Of a stretch of DNA of 23,106 nt, positions 7,023-15,118 are shown in pieces. Under the pieces are notes generated by a model. It was not told the DNA's origin, searched no databases, and saw only the letters and a program-made list of their open reading frames with translations. A program made the position numbers and the translations under genes. The DNA comes from Roseiflexaceae bacterium UBA965 (GTDB lineage: Bacteria > Chloroflexota > Chloroflexia > Chloroflexales > Roseiflexaceae): the NCBI GenBank assembly GCA_002292925.1, contig DBCF01000014.1:1-23106 (forward strand), read 5' to 3'. How positions within the stretch are numbered: the first letter of the stretch is position 1; each line of letters opens with the position of its first letter.

Positions 7023-7623
7023 TGCTGACTCCATAGGCGCTAGTGAGCCGTTCGACATATTTGGCCATGATATCGACTTCAAGGTTGACAGGGGTGCCGA
7101 CGGACTGATGCCCCATGGTGACGACTGCTTGGGTGTGGGCAATCATGGCGATGCCAAAACTGGTATCGTCGAGGGCAGCCACGGTCAAACTGACCCCGTC
7201 GACGGCGATATACCCTTTCATGACGATGTATTTCAATAAATCGGCAGGTGGGGTAATGGTGATGAATTTCGATTCGCCTTCGTGGCGAATCGCTGTGATA
7301 TGGGCGATGCCGTCGATATGGCCTTGCACGGAGTGCCCACCCATGCGCCCACCATAGGTCAGGGCACGCTCGAGGTTGACGGGGTCGCCGTTGCGGAGTA
7401 TGCCGAGATTGGTACGGCGTAGGGTTTCGGGTGATAACCCCACCAAAAACGTCGTTTCGCTCTGCGCGGTGACGGTCAAGCAAACGCCTGCCACGTTGAT
7501 ACTATCGCCGATTTGTGTGCCCTGGAGCACGGTATTTGCCTGAATCAATAGCGTGTTGTCGCGTTCAAGCCCGGTGTTTGCTGTGATGACGATACCTTGT
7601 TCTTCGACGATGCCAGTAAACAT
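7012..7623 (-). CDS. ribE: Riboflavin synthase, alpha subunit type
   Basis: Dismutates two molecules of dimethylribityllumazine into riboflavin and the pyrimidine precursor. The 203 residues contain the two tandem lumazine-binding barrels. The first begins with the invariant MFTGIVEE and contains SINVAGVCLTV (41-51). The second contains GGHSVQGHIDG (95-105) and GYIAVDGVSLTV (137-148). The C-terminal helix, which trimerises the enzyme, includes MAKYVERL. AAGGA lies 7 bases before the ATG, inside the end of ribD; the ribD stop is 3 bases upstream. The gene overlaps the ribB start. The name ribE follows Bacillus-like usage; the same enzyme is ribC in E. coli. Confidence 0.97.
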   Translation of the reverse strand: MFTGIVEEQGIVITANTGLERDNTLLIQANTVLQGTQIGDSINVAGVCLTVTAQSETTFLVGLSPETLRRTNLGILRNGDPVNLERALTYGGRMGGHSVQGHIDGIAHITAIRHEGESKFITITPPADLLKYIVMKGYIAVDGVSLTVAALDDTSFGIAMIAHTQAVVTMGHQSVGTPVNLEVDIMAKYVERLTSAYGVSNVT

Positions 7624-7626
7624 TGA

Positions 7627-8754
7627 TTATTCCTTTGTATGGTAATGCGGGTGTGCAAAAATGCTGGGGCGACAGGCGTGAATATATACATCAGATGCGA
7701 TCTGTTGCACGTCGATGATGGTGAAACGTTGCCAGTCAACGAGTTGGCCCAAGCCCTCACCACCGATTGGCCCAGGAGCCTGCGGATTGCCGATAAAGCC
7801 GGGCGCGATAAAGGCATGCACTTCGTCGATGCAATCATGATCACTAAACACCCCTGCAAGGCCACTACCGGCTTCGATGAGGAGATGGTTGATGCCAAGC
7901 CTATACAGGTGTGTCAGTACATCGGGTAATGCAATCGGGGTGTTGCTACTACAGTGGACATCGACCCCGGCCTGACATAATGCATTGCGCCACGATTCAG
8001 GGGCTGCCGTACTCGTAAACACGAGCGTGGGCGCATCAGTGATATCAAAGAGGCGCGCGGTGGCTGGTGTGCTGCCGTGGCTGTCGATGAGTATGCGCCA
8101 GGGTGTATGGGCTGCCGTGATGCCTCGTACCGTTAATTGAGGATTGTCACGCACTGCGGTGCCACTACCAGTGATGATGGCGTCGACACGATTGCGGATT
8201 TGGTGGACGATGTGCCGGCTCTGTTGGCTACTAATCCATTGGCTGACGCCGGTATGGGTGGCGATTTTGCCATCAAGACTCATGGCGTATTTGAGCGTCA
8301 CAAATGGGCGTTGGTATTGTAGACGCCACCGAAACGGCGCAATGGTGAGTGCGTCACTCTGGTTGGGTGGCGGGATTTGGATGACGTCGATGCCGTGGGC
8401 AGTGAGAATAGATTGCGCGCCGTGGGGGGGCATGCGGGGATCGCCATCGCGAAAGACAAAATAGACCCGGGCGATACCGGCGGCGATGATGGCATCGGTG
8501 CAGGCTGGGGTGCGCCCTTGGAAGGTACAGGGCTCGAGGGTGACATACAAATCGGCGCCGCACGCATCGGCTCCAGCCATGGCGAGGGCGACCCGCTCGG
8601 CATGTGGCCCGCCGGGAGGCTGGGTGGCACCAAATCCTACCACCTGCCCCGCACGTATGACTACCGCCCCTACCGGTGGATTGGGACTGGTGGTGCCTTG
8701 TACACTGGCGGCGAGGTCAAATGCTTGTTGTATGGCTTGTTGATCGAAATTCAC
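7627..8754 (-). CDS. ribD: Bifunctional pyrimidine deaminase/reductase RibD
   Basis: Carries out the deaminase and reductase steps between the GTP cyclohydrolase II product and 5-amino-6-ribitylaminouracil 5'-phosphate. The N-terminal deaminase (about 1-145) shows TSPNPPVGAVV, the zinc-site HAE in GGPHAERVAL (51-53), and EPCTFQGRTPAC with the other two zinc cysteines. The reductase (about 150-365) begins RPFVTLKYAMSLDGKIA and has ITGSGTAVRDNPQLTVR. Length, 375 residues, is typical. There is no ATG. GTG at 8754 is the best start, with TTG one codon earlier as the alternative; either is needed to keep the first deaminase helix. The start directly follows the U tract of the riboswitch terminator, so the likely ribosome binding bases (GGGUGG) lie in the hairpin's 3' arm. 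Confidence 0.95.
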   Translation of the reverse strand: MNFDQQAIQQAFDLAASVQGTTSPNPPVGAVVIRAGQVVGFGATQPPGGPHAERVALAMAGADACGADLYVTLEPCTFQGRTPACTDAIIAAGIARVYFVFRDGDPRMPPHGAQSILTAHGIDVIQIPPPNQSDALTIAPFRWRLQYQRPFVTLKYAMSLDGKIATHTGVSQWISSQQSRHIVHQIRNRVDAIITGSGTAVRDNPQLTVRGITAAHTPWRILIDSHGSTPATARLFDITDAPTLVFTSTAAPESWRNALCQAGVDVHCSSNTPIALPDVLTHLYRLGINHLLIEAGSGLAGVFSDHDCIDEVHAFIAPGFIGNPQAPGPIGGEGLGQLVDWQRFTIIDVQQIASDVYIHACRPSIFAHPHYHTKE

Positions 8755-8755
8755 C

Positions 8756-8792
8756 AAAAAACCACCCGTCTATCGTGTATAGGGCGGGTGGT
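8756..8792 (-). terminator. FMN riboswitch terminator (expression platform) of ribD
   Basis: On the minus strand ACCACCCG (8792-8785) pairs with CGGGTGGT (8768-8761), and an inner CTAT/ATAG stem extends the hairpin. Six T residues (8761-8756) follow at once. It lies between the FMN aptamer and the ribD start, as expected for transcription attenuation when FMN is bound. Because the GTG start is one base after the T run, the same hairpin would also hide the ribosome binding site. Confidence 0.9.
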
Positions 8793-8851
8793 ATACATAC
8801 GTATCTCTTCACGATGTTGCACGTGAAGCAGGTACAGGTAGATATACGCAG

Positions 8852-8972
8852 CCTTCTTTCATCCGGACTATACCGTCGGCCCCGGAGTCGCACCGGTGTC
8901 ATGCGGCCGTAACCGCTCGCGGGCTTGTCGTCAGACTTACCGCCGGTGGGGAATTTCGCCCCGCCCTGAAGG
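8852..8972 (-). promoter_or_regulatory. FMN riboswitch (RFN element)
   Basis: Complete RFN aptamer on the minus strand. The closing P1 helix is CCTTC (8972-8968) with GAAGG (8856-8852). Conserved blocks in order are AGGGCGGGGCGAAATTCCCC, ACCGGCGGTAAG, the variable AAGCCCGCGAGCGGTT arm, GACACCGGTGCGACTCCGG, GGCCGACGGTATAGTCC and GGATGAAAGAAGG, all very close to consensus. FMN binding would shut down the rib operon through the terminator at 8756-8792. About 60 bases between them include a small hairpin (8807-8828), possibly part of the switching region. Confidence 0.97.
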
Positions 8973-8991
8973 TGTGCAATTGTTGTGCATA

Positions 8992-9020
8992 ACTATAACA
9001 AAAACTCCACGGGACTGCAA
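8992..9020 (-). promoter_or_regulatory. Probable promoter of the riboflavin operon
   Basis: The -10 box TATAGT (8997-8992) stands 17 bases from TTGCAG (9020-9015), giving a start near 8985, about 12 bases before the aptamer. The -10 matches 5/6, the -35 only its first three bases. The -35 box lies in the loop region of the terminator that closes the upstream protease gene. Confidence 0.6.
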
Positions 9021-9038
9021 GTGTCCGGTGGAGTTTTT
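9000..9038 (-). terminator. Terminator of the protease gene
   Basis: AAAAACTCCAC (9000-9010) pairs with GTGGAGTTTTT (9028-9038), 11 bases. After one G-G mismatch GGAC/GTCC adds 4 pairs around a 7-base loop. The A- and T-rich arm ends provide a T run on either strand. It begins 23 bases after the stop at 9062. Confidence 0.9.
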
Positions 9039-9061
9039 GTGATTATGCGGGTGCGTTTCAG

Positions 9062-12000
9062 TTAGTTACCAAACATGACATCGCTGGTATTACGCACTTT
9101 GACGGGGGCGAGTGAACTTAGTGAACTGTCGTTGCCCAGTTGCCCATTACTATTGCGGCCCCAGCACCATACTTCGCCCATGGTGTTGCTTAGGCAGGTT
9201 TGTTTGCCCCCGCTACTGACACCTGTGATGGTGCCGGTGGTGGCTGCATAGGTGGTTTTGAGTGCCACAGCGCGGGTTTTGGCGGCGATAGTACCATCAC
9301 CGAGTTGGCCGGATGTGTTGGCACCCCAACAGGAGAGGATGTTGGTTGCAGAGACGGCACAGGTGTGATTGCCGGTACTTTGGCCGAGGATTGCGATATT
9401 GGTGAGTCCGGCGGATACTGCGACCAAGCTGGTGGTGGTTGAACCATTGCCCAGTTGGCCGTAGGCATTGAGCCCCCAACACCAGACGGTTTTGTCACCA
9501 AGGAGGGCGCAGGTATGCGCATTCCCAGCGCTAATGGCAACAACATTGGTAAACACCGCATTTGCGGCTTTGGTGACCCGTACGGCGCCTTCTCTGGCAA
9601 CCGCGGTGCCGGCACCGGTAGCGCCATCGCTGTTGTCACCCCAGCACCAGGCACTTTTGTCACTGAGGACTGCACAGGCGTGATCGGTGCCCACACTAAT
9701 GGCAGTAACGGTGCTGAGTGTGGTTTTGGATGCTTTTTCGACTTGGACGGCAAAACTAGAACTATCGCTGGTGCGGTCGCCTAATTGACCTTCACCGTTA
9801 TCGCCCCAACACCACACCGTACCATTGCTTTTGAGGGCACAGCTGGCATTGGTGCCGACGCTGATGGCACTGACGTTGGTGAGGAATGTTCCACTACTGT
9901 CGGTAGTGACTTGTACGGCACCACTCGAATCGGTGGTAGTGCCATCACCGAGCTGACCGCTACTGTTGTCACCCCAGCACCAAGCACTACCGTCACTGGT
10001 ACGGGCGCAGGTATGACTATTGCTGGTTGCAATCGAGGTGAAACCTGTGAGCGATGGTTTGGTGACGAGGGATGCGCGAGTTGATTTGGCACTTACAGAG
10101 TTGTCACCGAGTTGGCCAAAGCGATTGCGGCCCCAGCACCAAGCATTCCCGTCGTTGGTGATGGTACAGCTGTGATCGCCGCCTACTGCGGTAGTCTTGG
10201 CGGTGGTAGTATCACTGAGACATTTATATAGACGCACATCATCGATATACCAGCCGTAATTGTCACCAGCTGAATCAGTGCCGATGCGGAAGCGGAATCG
10301 GACTGGGCTGCCTGCCAGAGTACTCAAGTCGACTTTGCTCGATATATAGCCACTACTTGCACTGACAAATGCCTGGCGAGTTTTGAGGATGTTTGTGCTA
10401 CTGACCCCTGGGGCTGTACCAGTAGCGGTGACAGTTCCGTTGTAGCCGTTGGTGGTGATGAGTGAGCCCGCATCAGTCCACGTCGTGGAATTATTGATGC
10501 TGTATTCTAAGACACCACCATCATAAAACTCTGCAGTGGTTGAAATATAGTTGGAGCTTTCAAATTCAAACGAATGTTTGAAGGTCAAAAATGCCCCGGC
10601 CGGAATAGTCAAGTTTTTGACCATATTGATTGAGCTGTCGGTGGTCGAGCCTAAATTATAGCCCCACAAATTACCGACACCACTGGTGGCGTATTTGCCG
10701 TTGCCATAGATGTCGAGGCTGCCGGGGTTGTACCAGACTACTTTGGGCTTTTGGGCGGCCCAATTCCCACTGGTAGCGATTTCGAAATTGTCGGCCCAGA
10801 CTGTGACGGGTGTTTGCCCAGCACTACAAAGCACCGCATCGGTGGCTGGGGCGTTGGTGGGGGTGGTGAGCATTTCGGTGGCGGTGACCGCATTGGCGAC
10901 TTGCGTGCAGTCTGCACTGCTCATGCTGGCGATGCCTAAGGTGACCAAATCACTACAGGCCGTGTTGAGGGCCACGCCGAGATCATAATAATCGCTGCCC
11001 GAGGTTAAATAGGTGGTCAAGACGCGGTAATAGAGCTGGGCGACTTTGGTACTGCCTATTCCGGTGATGGTTTGACCGTTGAAGGTATCGCCATCGACCA
11101 TCAAATATGCGGCTTTATTGTTGACGCCGCTATTGGTGTGGACACCGCCTGAATCGTTGCTACCACCGTAGCTCGGATCATCAGGAGTAGTAAAATTGAC
11201 ATAATAGCTAGTATCAGTCATTTTATCGGGGTGTAGGAAGTCCGCAGGGGTAGACATTGAGCGGATCGCCCCGATAGGCAAATCTTCACCCAACTGCCAG
11301 CGTACATTGCTCGCATCGTTGCTACTGCCGGCATAGGCGAGGTCAATTAATTCGCCAAACACGTCGGACATGGATTCGTTGATGGCACCTGATTGGAAGT
11401 AATAAAAGAGGGAGGCAGTCCGTTCGGTGATGCCATGGGTTAATTCGTGTGCAACCACGTCGTCAGCTGACGCAAATCCTGGTCCATAGGTCATTTGCAC
11501 GCCATTCCAGTAGGCGTTTTCAAACGGGCATACTTCGCCTTTGGGGCAGTAATTGACCAACGAAATCAAGCGCATCCCTTTGTTGTCAATGCTGTCGCGA
11601 CCAAGGACTTGAAAAAAGTAGTCATAGGTGGCTTTGGTGTATTCCCATGCAATATTGACGTCGGCGTTACTACTTGGGGTGTTGCTATTGAGTCGTGCGG
11701 CTTTGGCATCGGTGTTGCAGTTGTTGTTGGAATCATAATCGGTATCCATCACATTATTGCTATTGCACACCCGTTGATTGAGGGCATATGCGATTTGATT
11801 GAAGTGCAGTGTCACAATACCATTGTTGGCGTTGACGAGTACGAGTTCGCGAATTGGGTCTGCGCCGCGTTGGCCACGCACTTCGGTACGCCAATTGAGG
11901 GTGGTGATTTGGGTGCCGGGGCCACCGAGGAGTTGCGGGTTGTAGATCCACAATGTCGATTTGGCTACGCTCAGTGTGTCGGCGGCTATACCGTATTGTT

Positions 12001-12535
12001 TGGCGATGTAGTTGCGGGCAATGGTGCTTGCGTTGTCGCTATCAATGCTGGGCGTGGTATTGAGCGTGATATTTGGCAAAATTTCGCCATTGACTGAGGT
12101 GACATTGCGTTGTTGGTTGACATGGACGTTGAGTTCGCCGCCCATCACGGGGATGGTGCGATAGACCTGCTGGAAACGCACAAAGCCATCAGCATTGGCG
12201 GTGCGTTCTTGTTTGAGTAAGGTAAGTTCGGTTTGTTGGCTACGCACGCCGACGATTTGACCGTAGGTACCCAAAAACGCTCGGGCGACTTGTTCATCGC
12301 TGGCGTTTGCGGCAAGGCTCCGTGGCTTGGGAACGGCGTTTTGGGGTGGGATGGTGATGAATTTGACGGGACTGTTGGTGTCTGATTGCCAGATTTTGGC
12401 GCCATTTTGGGTATCGGTTGCAAGTTGCTGTACTGCATCGGTGTCAGTTGCTGTTTGAGCCGTTGTACTGGTGTAATTGCCACTCAAGGCGAGTACTAGT
12501 GTCAGAATCAGGAAAATGGAACGTTTACGAGACAT
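9062..12535 (-). CDS. Secreted M4 (thermolysin-family) metalloprotease with a C-terminal RCC1 propeller
   Basis: Exported zinc protease of 1157 residues. A signal peptide (1-26) is followed by an inhibitory FTP/PepSY-type propeptide (about 60-240). The M4 catalytic domain has HELTH (363-367), the downstream zinc ligand Glu387 in GAINESMSDVFGE, and the active-site His466 in GGVHTNSG. The M4 C-terminal helical part runs to about 555. A beta-sandwich-like region (about 575-772) ends in GWYIDDVRLYKC, as in MAM or immune-inhibitor-A-like modules. Seven RCC1 repeats (784-1150) complete the protein. M4 enzymes are typically made as proproteins and cleave before hydrophobic residues. No C-terminal sorting signal is seen. 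AGGA lies 5 bases before the ATG. The gene stands alone between its own promoter region and terminator. Confidence 0.93.
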   Translation of the reverse strand: MSRKRSIFLILTLVLALSGNYTSTTAQTATDTDAVQQLATDTQNGAKIWQSDTNSPVKFITIPPQNAVPKPRSLAANASDEQVARAFLGTYGQIVGVRSQQTELTLLKQERTANADGFVRFQQVYRTIPVMGGELNVHVNQQRNVTSVNGEILPNITLNTTPSIDSDNASTIARNYIAKQYGIAADTLSVAKSTLWIYNPQLLGGPGTQITTLNWRTEVRGQRGADPIRELVLVNANNGIVTLHFNQIAYALNQRVCNSNNVMDTDYDSNNNCNTDAKAARLNSNTPSSNADVNIAWEYTKATYDYFFQVLGRDSIDNKGMRLISLVNYCPKGEVCPFENAYWNGVQMTYGPGFASADDVVAHELTHGITERTASLFYYFQSGAINESMSDVFGELIDLAYAGSSNDASNVRWQLGEDLPIGAIRSMSTPADFLHPDKMTDTSYYVNFTTPDDPSYGGSNDSGGVHTNSGVNNKAAYLMVDGDTFNGQTITGIGSTKVAQLYYRVLTTYLTSGSDYYDLGVALNTACSDLVTLGIASMSSADCTQVANAVTATEMLTTPTNAPATDAVLCSAGQTPVTVWADNFEIATSGNWAAQKPKVVWYNPGSLDIYGNGKYATSGVGNLWGYNLGSTTDSSINMVKNLTIPAGAFLTFKHSFEFESSNYISTTAEFYDGGVLEYSINNSTTWTDAGSLITTNGYNGTVTATGTAPGVSSTNILKTRQAFVSASSGYISSKVDLSTLAGSPVRFRFRIGTDSAGDNYGWYIDDVRLYKCLSDTTTAKTTAVGGDHSCTITNDGNAWCWGRNRFGQLGDNSVSAKSTRASLVTKPSLTGFTSIATSNSHTCARTSDGSAWCWGDNSSGQLGDGTTTDSSGAVQVTTDSSGTFLTNVSAISVGTNASCALKSNGTVWCWGDNGEGQLGDRTSDSSSFAVQVEKASKTTLSTVTAISVGTDHACAVLSDKSAWCWGDNSDGATGAGTAVAREGAVRVTKAANAVFTNVVAISAGNAHTCALLGDKTVWCWGLNAYGQLGNGSTTTSLVAVSAGLTNIAILGQSTGNHTCAVSATNILSCWGANTSGQLGDGTIAAKTRAVALKTTYAATTGTITGVSSGGKQTCLSNTMGEVWCWGRNSNGQLGNDSSLSSLAPVKVRNTSDVMFGN
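9086..10186 (-). repeat. Seven tandem RCC1-type repeats within the protease gene
   Basis: Seven degenerate repeats of about 50-56 residues each carry a core like HTCAxxxDGxxWCWGxNxxGQLGDG. Every unit has a cysteine pair exactly 10 residues apart: 790/800, 843/853, 899/909, 954/964, 1009/1019, 1059/1069 and 1114/1124. Seven units would close a seven-bladed beta-propeller. The DNA repeats are diverged, so this is an old expansion. Confidence 0.9.
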
Positions 12536-12606
12536 AAAAATCCTTTTTTACAAGACACAACAGCAAATGATGGTTGTGTGATTGCATTAACTAGTACACT
12601 AAAAAT

Positions 12607-12612
12607 ATTATA
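12607..12612 (-). promoter_or_regulatory. Possible -10 box for the protease gene
   Basis: A perfect TATAAT on the minus strand lies about 72 bases upstream of the protease ATG in a very AT-rich stretch. No convincing -35 box is found 16-18 bases further up, so this rests on the -10 alone. A 7-base hairpin, ACACAAC/GTTGTGT (12555-12579), would lie in the leader. Confidence 0.35.
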
Positions 12613-12699
12613 CGAAATATAGACGTCACATATGATAAAATTGTTCAATTTTTAAAAAAGAAAATATACACTGTTTTGTGAAGTGCCTAGGTGGTCGCG

Positions 12700-12728
12700 T
12701 TGTTGCCGATATAGCGTAAGATTATAGG
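12700..12728 (+). promoter_or_regulatory. Possible promoter of the EI24/CysZ-type gene
   Basis: TTGTTG (12700-12705) and TATAGG (12723-12728) are 17 bases apart, about 50 bases before the ATG. Both boxes match only in part. The intergenic region 12536-12780 must hold divergent promoters, so the place is right. Confidence 0.35.
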
Positions 12729-12780
12729 TATTGAGATATGTCGTGCGTGTGGCATGAAAACAAATATAAACAGGAGAGTA

Positions 12781-13545
12781 ATGGCGATGATTGCACGCTT
12801 TTGGGCAGGAGTACTTTTGCCGTGGCAGGCATGGGAAGAATTGCGCCAAATCAAGGCACGGCGCTATATTGTGATACCGGTAATGCTGAATATTACGTTT
12901 GTCTATTTGCTGTTTCGCTATGGATTATCGGGGTATTTGATTGCCCAATTTACGACGCTGATTGATAGCCGCTTGCCACTAGATTGGCATTGGATTGTAC
13001 CGGGCATTCGTCGCATCCTTGACATTGTGGCATTTGTATTTGTCACGTTCATGGCGGTGCGGTTGGGGACGATTATTGGCAGCCCGTTTTATGCGATTAT
13101 CGCCGAACGTTTTGATCGAAAGTATTTGGCATATGACGACACTCCTGATATGTCATTTGTCTGGAGTATTATCACGGCGATTTGGTTTGAAATGCGCAAA
13201 ATTGTATTGTTGGCAGTAATTTGGGTGATTGGTGTGGTAATTCAATTTGTGCCGGTAATTGGGTCATTTGCGGGAGTATTGTGGGTACTGGTGGGGAGTG
13301 GATTTACCACATTGCTCGATTATACTGATGCGTCGATGGGGCGGCGCAACTTCACGTTGCGTCAACGCACGGCGTTGTTTGTGCACCATTTACCTGAAAC
13401 CATTGGATTTGCGTTGATGGTGACGCCGTTTGTGAGCTTCCCCGTAATTAATATTTTTAGTATCCCATTGTTTGTCTGTGCTGGGATTGGGTTGTATGTC
13501 AGGCATTTGGCGCCGACACCTGGCAGCAAACAGCCCAGCGTGTAA
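12781..13545 (+). CDS. EI24/CysZ-family integral membrane protein
   Basis: The only plus-strand gene. ATG at 12781 gives 254 residues and has AGGAG ending 4 bases upstream; ATG at 12787 is an alternative, and the longer frame from 12754 lacks a good ribosome binding site. The N-terminal amphipathic region WQAWEELRQIKARRY leads to several hydrophobic segments. LGTIIGSPFYAIIAERF and the region FVPVIGSFAGVLW followed by FTTLLDYTDASMGRRNF match conserved parts of the EI24 domain shared with CysZ, a sulfate transporter of E. coli. No cysteine-biosynthesis genes are nearby, so sulfate transport is only one possibility. The last codons lie inside a hairpin shared with convergent uxaA. Confidence 0.8.
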   Translation: MAMIARFWAGVLLPWQAWEELRQIKARRYIVIPVMLNITFVYLLFRYGLSGYLIAQFTTLIDSRLPLDWHWIVPGIRRILDIVAFVFVTFMAVRLGTIIGSPFYAIIAERFDRKYLAYDDTPDMSFVWSIITAIWFEMRKIVLLAVIWVIGVVIQFVPVIGSFAGVLWVLVGSGFTTLLDYTDASMGRRNFTLRQRTALFVHHLPETIGFALMVTPFVSFPVINIFSIPLFVCAGIGLYVRHLAPTPGSKQPSV

Positions 13546-13562
13546 CGGCTACACGCTGGGCT
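13532..13562. terminator. Shared hairpin between convergent genes
   Basis: AGCCCAGCGTGTA (13532-13544) and its exact complement (13550-13562) form a 13-base GC-rich stem with a 5-base loop. The left arm contains the last codons and part of the stop of the plus-strand gene, and uxaA ends 10 bases beyond the right arm. Neither strand has a good T run, so it may act as a weak terminator or 3'-end stabiliser for both transcripts. Confidence 0.65.
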
Positions 13563-13571
13563 TGGGCGAGA

Positions 13572-15113
13572 TTACATGGTTGCGCCGAGCATCCACGGGT
13601 TGAATTCTTCTTCGCCGATATCTTGGGCTTCGCTGAGGCTGGCTTGACCAGAGGCCACTGCGATTAAGAGTTCAAAAATACGTTCGCCTACTTGGGTAAT
13701 CGATTCGTGGCCAGTGATGATGGTGCCAGCGTTGATGTCCATATCGGCCCGCATACGTTCGTAGGTGGTGGAATTAGTGGCGATTTTGATACTAGGAACC
13801 GGTTTGAATCCAAAACAGCTGCCGCGCCCGGTGGTAAATGCAATGATGTTGCAGCCGCCGGCGACTTGACCGGTGGCAGAGACGGGGTCATAACCAGGGG
13901 TGTCCATATAGACAAACCCGGTGCTGGTGATAGGGGCGGCGTATTCGTAGACGGCTTGGAGCGGCATACTCCCGCCCTTGGCGACGGCGCCGAGGGATTT
14001 TTCGTAGATGGTGGTCAGCCCACCAGCTTTGTTGCCGTGGCTGGGGTTGTTATCGATTTCGAAGCCTTCGCGCTGGGTGTATTCTTCCCACCAATGGATG
14101 CGTTCGATGAGTTTGTCGGCCACAGCCTGGTTGACGGCACGACTTGTGAGTAAATGTTCGGCGCCATAGATTTCGGGGGTTTCGCTCAGTACCGCCGTCC
14201 CACCGTGTTGGACGAGTAAATCGACGGCATGGCCGAGAGCTGGGTTGGCACTGATGCCACTAAACCCGTCACTGCCACCGCATTGCAATGCCAGTGAGAG
14301 TTTGCTCAATGGCACTGGTTGGCGGGTATGTTGGTTGGCGAGTTGCAGTACTGGCTCGAGGGTTTTGACGCCGAGTTCGATGGTGGCGGCTACGCCGCCT
14401 TCGTCTTGGATGGCTAGGTAGGCAGGGAGGTTGTTGGCGCCAAAGCGGGCCCGGTGGGCTTGGAAGAGTGACTCAAATTGGTTGGTTTCGCATCCCAAGC
14501 CCACAAACAAATAACCGGCCACATTGGGATTGTGAGCAAAGCCAGCGAGAGTGCGCTGGAGCATGCCCAGTTCGGGGCTGCCGTCGCGGGTCGCACACCC
14601 ATGTTTGTGACTGAGGACGATAATGTCAGTAACGTTGGGGTATTGGGGGAGCAACTCACGTTTGGCCCGTTCGACGATTTTGCGGACGGTGTGCGAGGCA
14701 CAATTGACGGTGGCGATGACTGCTACCGTGTTGCGGGTGCCAGCACTGCCATCGGCCCGTACATAGCCGTCAAAGGTGCGCGTAGTTGCTGGTGTGATGA
14801 CGGTGCGGATGTCGCTACCGGTGGCGTAGTCGAGTTGCATGCTTGCTACACTCAGGTTGTGGGTATGTACGTGTTGGCCAGCGGCGATTGTTTGAGTAGC
14901 AAAACCGATGATTTGGCCATAGCGACGAATCGGTGCTGCGATATCAACGGGGTATAACGCTATTTTGTGACCAGCGCCAACATTACTGGTAAGGGTGATG
15001 GTGGTGCCGGCAATGGTTAATTGACGGCCAGCGCTTAATGGTACGAGGGCAATGGCGACATTGTCATCTGGGTGGAGCCGGATTGCGGGCGTTTCTTGGA
15101 GCATGATTTGCAT
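13572..15113 (-). CDS. uxaA: Altronate dehydratase
   Basis: Dehydrates D-altronate to 2-keto-3-deoxygluconate in galacturonate catabolism. The 513 residues contain the full architecture: an N-terminal SAF-like domain (about 1-95) with GAGHKIAL, RYGQIIGFAT and HVHTHN (81-86), then the large catalytic region with ALQCGGSDGFSGISANPALG (276-295) and FTTGRGSCFG (426-435). The segment MDTPGYDPVSATGQVAGG (403-420) is what I expect for UxaA rather than galactarate dehydratase GarD, which supports the altronate call, though related sugar acids are possible. The ATG is 5 bases after the histidine kinase stop, with AAGGA 9 bases upstream, so the two are co-transcribed. No uxaB, uxaC or KDG kinase gene is in the window. 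Confidence 0.88.
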   Translation of the reverse strand: MQIMLQETPAIRLHPDDNVAIALVPLSAGRQLTIAGTTITLTSNVGAGHKIALYPVDIAAPIRRYGQIIGFATQTIAAGQHVHTHNLSVASMQLDYATGSDIRTVITPATTRTFDGYVRADGSAGTRNTVAVIATVNCASHTVRKIVERAKRELLPQYPNVTDIIVLSHKHGCATRDGSPELGMLQRTLAGFAHNPNVAGYLFVGLGCETNQFESLFQAHRARFGANNLPAYLAIQDEGGVAATIELGVKTLEPVLQLANQHTRQPVPLSKLSLALQCGGSDGFSGISANPALGHAVDLLVQHGGTAVLSETPEIYGAEHLLTSRAVNQAVADKLIERIHWWEEYTQREGFEIDNNPSHGNKAGGLTTIYEKSLGAVAKGGSMPLQAVYEYAAPITSTGFVYMDTPGYDPVSATGQVAGGCNIIAFTTGRGSCFGFKPVPSIKIATNSTTYERMRADMDINAGTIITGHESITQVGERIFELLIAVASGQASLSEAQDIGEEEFNPWMLGATM

Positions 15114-15118
15114 CGATA

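Noticed and set aside
9086..10186. Regular repeats suggesting a CRISPR or satellite array
   Set aside because: The repeats are diverged and in frame, and encode RCC1 units of variable length; there are no identical short repeats with unique spacers.
11495..12097. Open frame of 200 residues on the plus strand
   Set aside because: It lies wholly inside the M4 protease gene on the other strand, has no ribosome binding site, and its translation matches no recognisable family. It is a shadow of the biased codon use of the real gene.
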